Positions 63,904 through 64,000 of a DNA stretch of 64,000 bases are shown piece by piece. The notes under the pieces are model-generated. The model saw only the letters and a program-made list of their open reading frames with translations, searched no databases and was not told the origin of the DNA. Both the position numbers and the translations under genes were made by a program. Source of the stretch: Maribacter caenipelagi (GTDB lineage: Bacteria > Bacteroidota > Bacteroidia > Flavobacteriales > Flavobacteriaceae); assembly GCF_004364175.1 (NCBI RefSeq), contig NZ_SNZW01000014.1:495656-559655 (forward strand). The letters are read 5' to 3'. Every line of letters begins with the position of its first letter. Position 1 is the first letter of the stretch.

Positions 63904-64000
63904 GTCTTAAGTTTGATTCCCTAACTTTTAGGATATAAATCAGAAAGAACAAAAGAGAGAATTAAGGTTACTATATACGGTGAAGCTTCAGACTTCGACA

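Overview
The window reads as chromosomal DNA of a marine-type flavobacterium (Bacteroidota, Flavobacteriaceae). The reasons are AT-rich DNA, weak Shine-Dalgarno sequences, several promoter candidates of the Bacteroidota form (TTG, about 20 nt, TAnnTTTG), many lipoproteins, and typical family content: DUF885, PspC/DUF2807, 7TMR-DISM and propeller histidine kinases, a sulfatase/FGE/GH2 group and an OxyR with the same cysteine numbering as E. coli. I saw no rRNA, tRNA, CRISPR array or intact transposon.

Layout. 1-5.8 kb holds housekeeping genes: DNA-repair AlkB, an FAD oxidoreductase, a DEAD-box helicase and an S51 peptidase, interrupted by 7-bp repeat arrays. 6.1-17.6 kb is one long plus-strand signalling operon: two related histidine kinases, a stand-alone receiver, a receiver-adenylate cyclase, a DUF885 peptidase, a membrane protein of the Pycsar-effector (PycTM, former DUF5706) type, and an M28 peptidase. 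The junction between cyclase and effector is present twice, on both sides of the DUF885 gene. This indicates that cyclase and effector were once directly adjacent with a 23-nt spacer. I regard this two-component-controlled, cyclic-nucleotide/membrane-effector locus as the best candidate for an undescribed system. 17.6-18.9 kb is a palindrome-punctuated repeat array with near-exact 111/113-bp periods between convergent genes.

18.9-36.5 kb carries metabolic and stress genes: an epimerase and a VOC protein, an S9 peptidase with an EEP phosphatase, an alpha/beta hydrolase, PaiB-like and CIA30 proteins, a Zn-alcohol dehydrogenase and DoxX, DUF2141, OxyR, PBP4, MsrA, NudK, a GMC oxidoreductase with its subunit 3, and a frameshifted M81 peptidase. 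36.5-43.1 kb holds an AIM24/DUF4442 group and a DUF4870-PadR-PspC-DUF2807 envelope-stress type group with an operator-like dyad on its promoter. 43.1-47.7 kb has a dipeptide epimerase coupled to an AONS-like PLP enzyme, a lipocalin-like protein, TrxB and a LytTR regulator.

47.7-55.1 kb is a polysaccharide-type group: a lipoprotein FGE with both copper cysteines, a GH2 beta-galactosidase, a CxPxR sulfatase and an M20 amidohydrolase. Its likely substrate is a sulfated galactan. 55.1-64 kb looks accessory: an alkane monooxygenase, gene remnants, two parallel SDR/AraC modules with paralogous regulators, an Atu4866-family gene broken by an internal stop, and a secreted unknown protein flanked by long hairpins.
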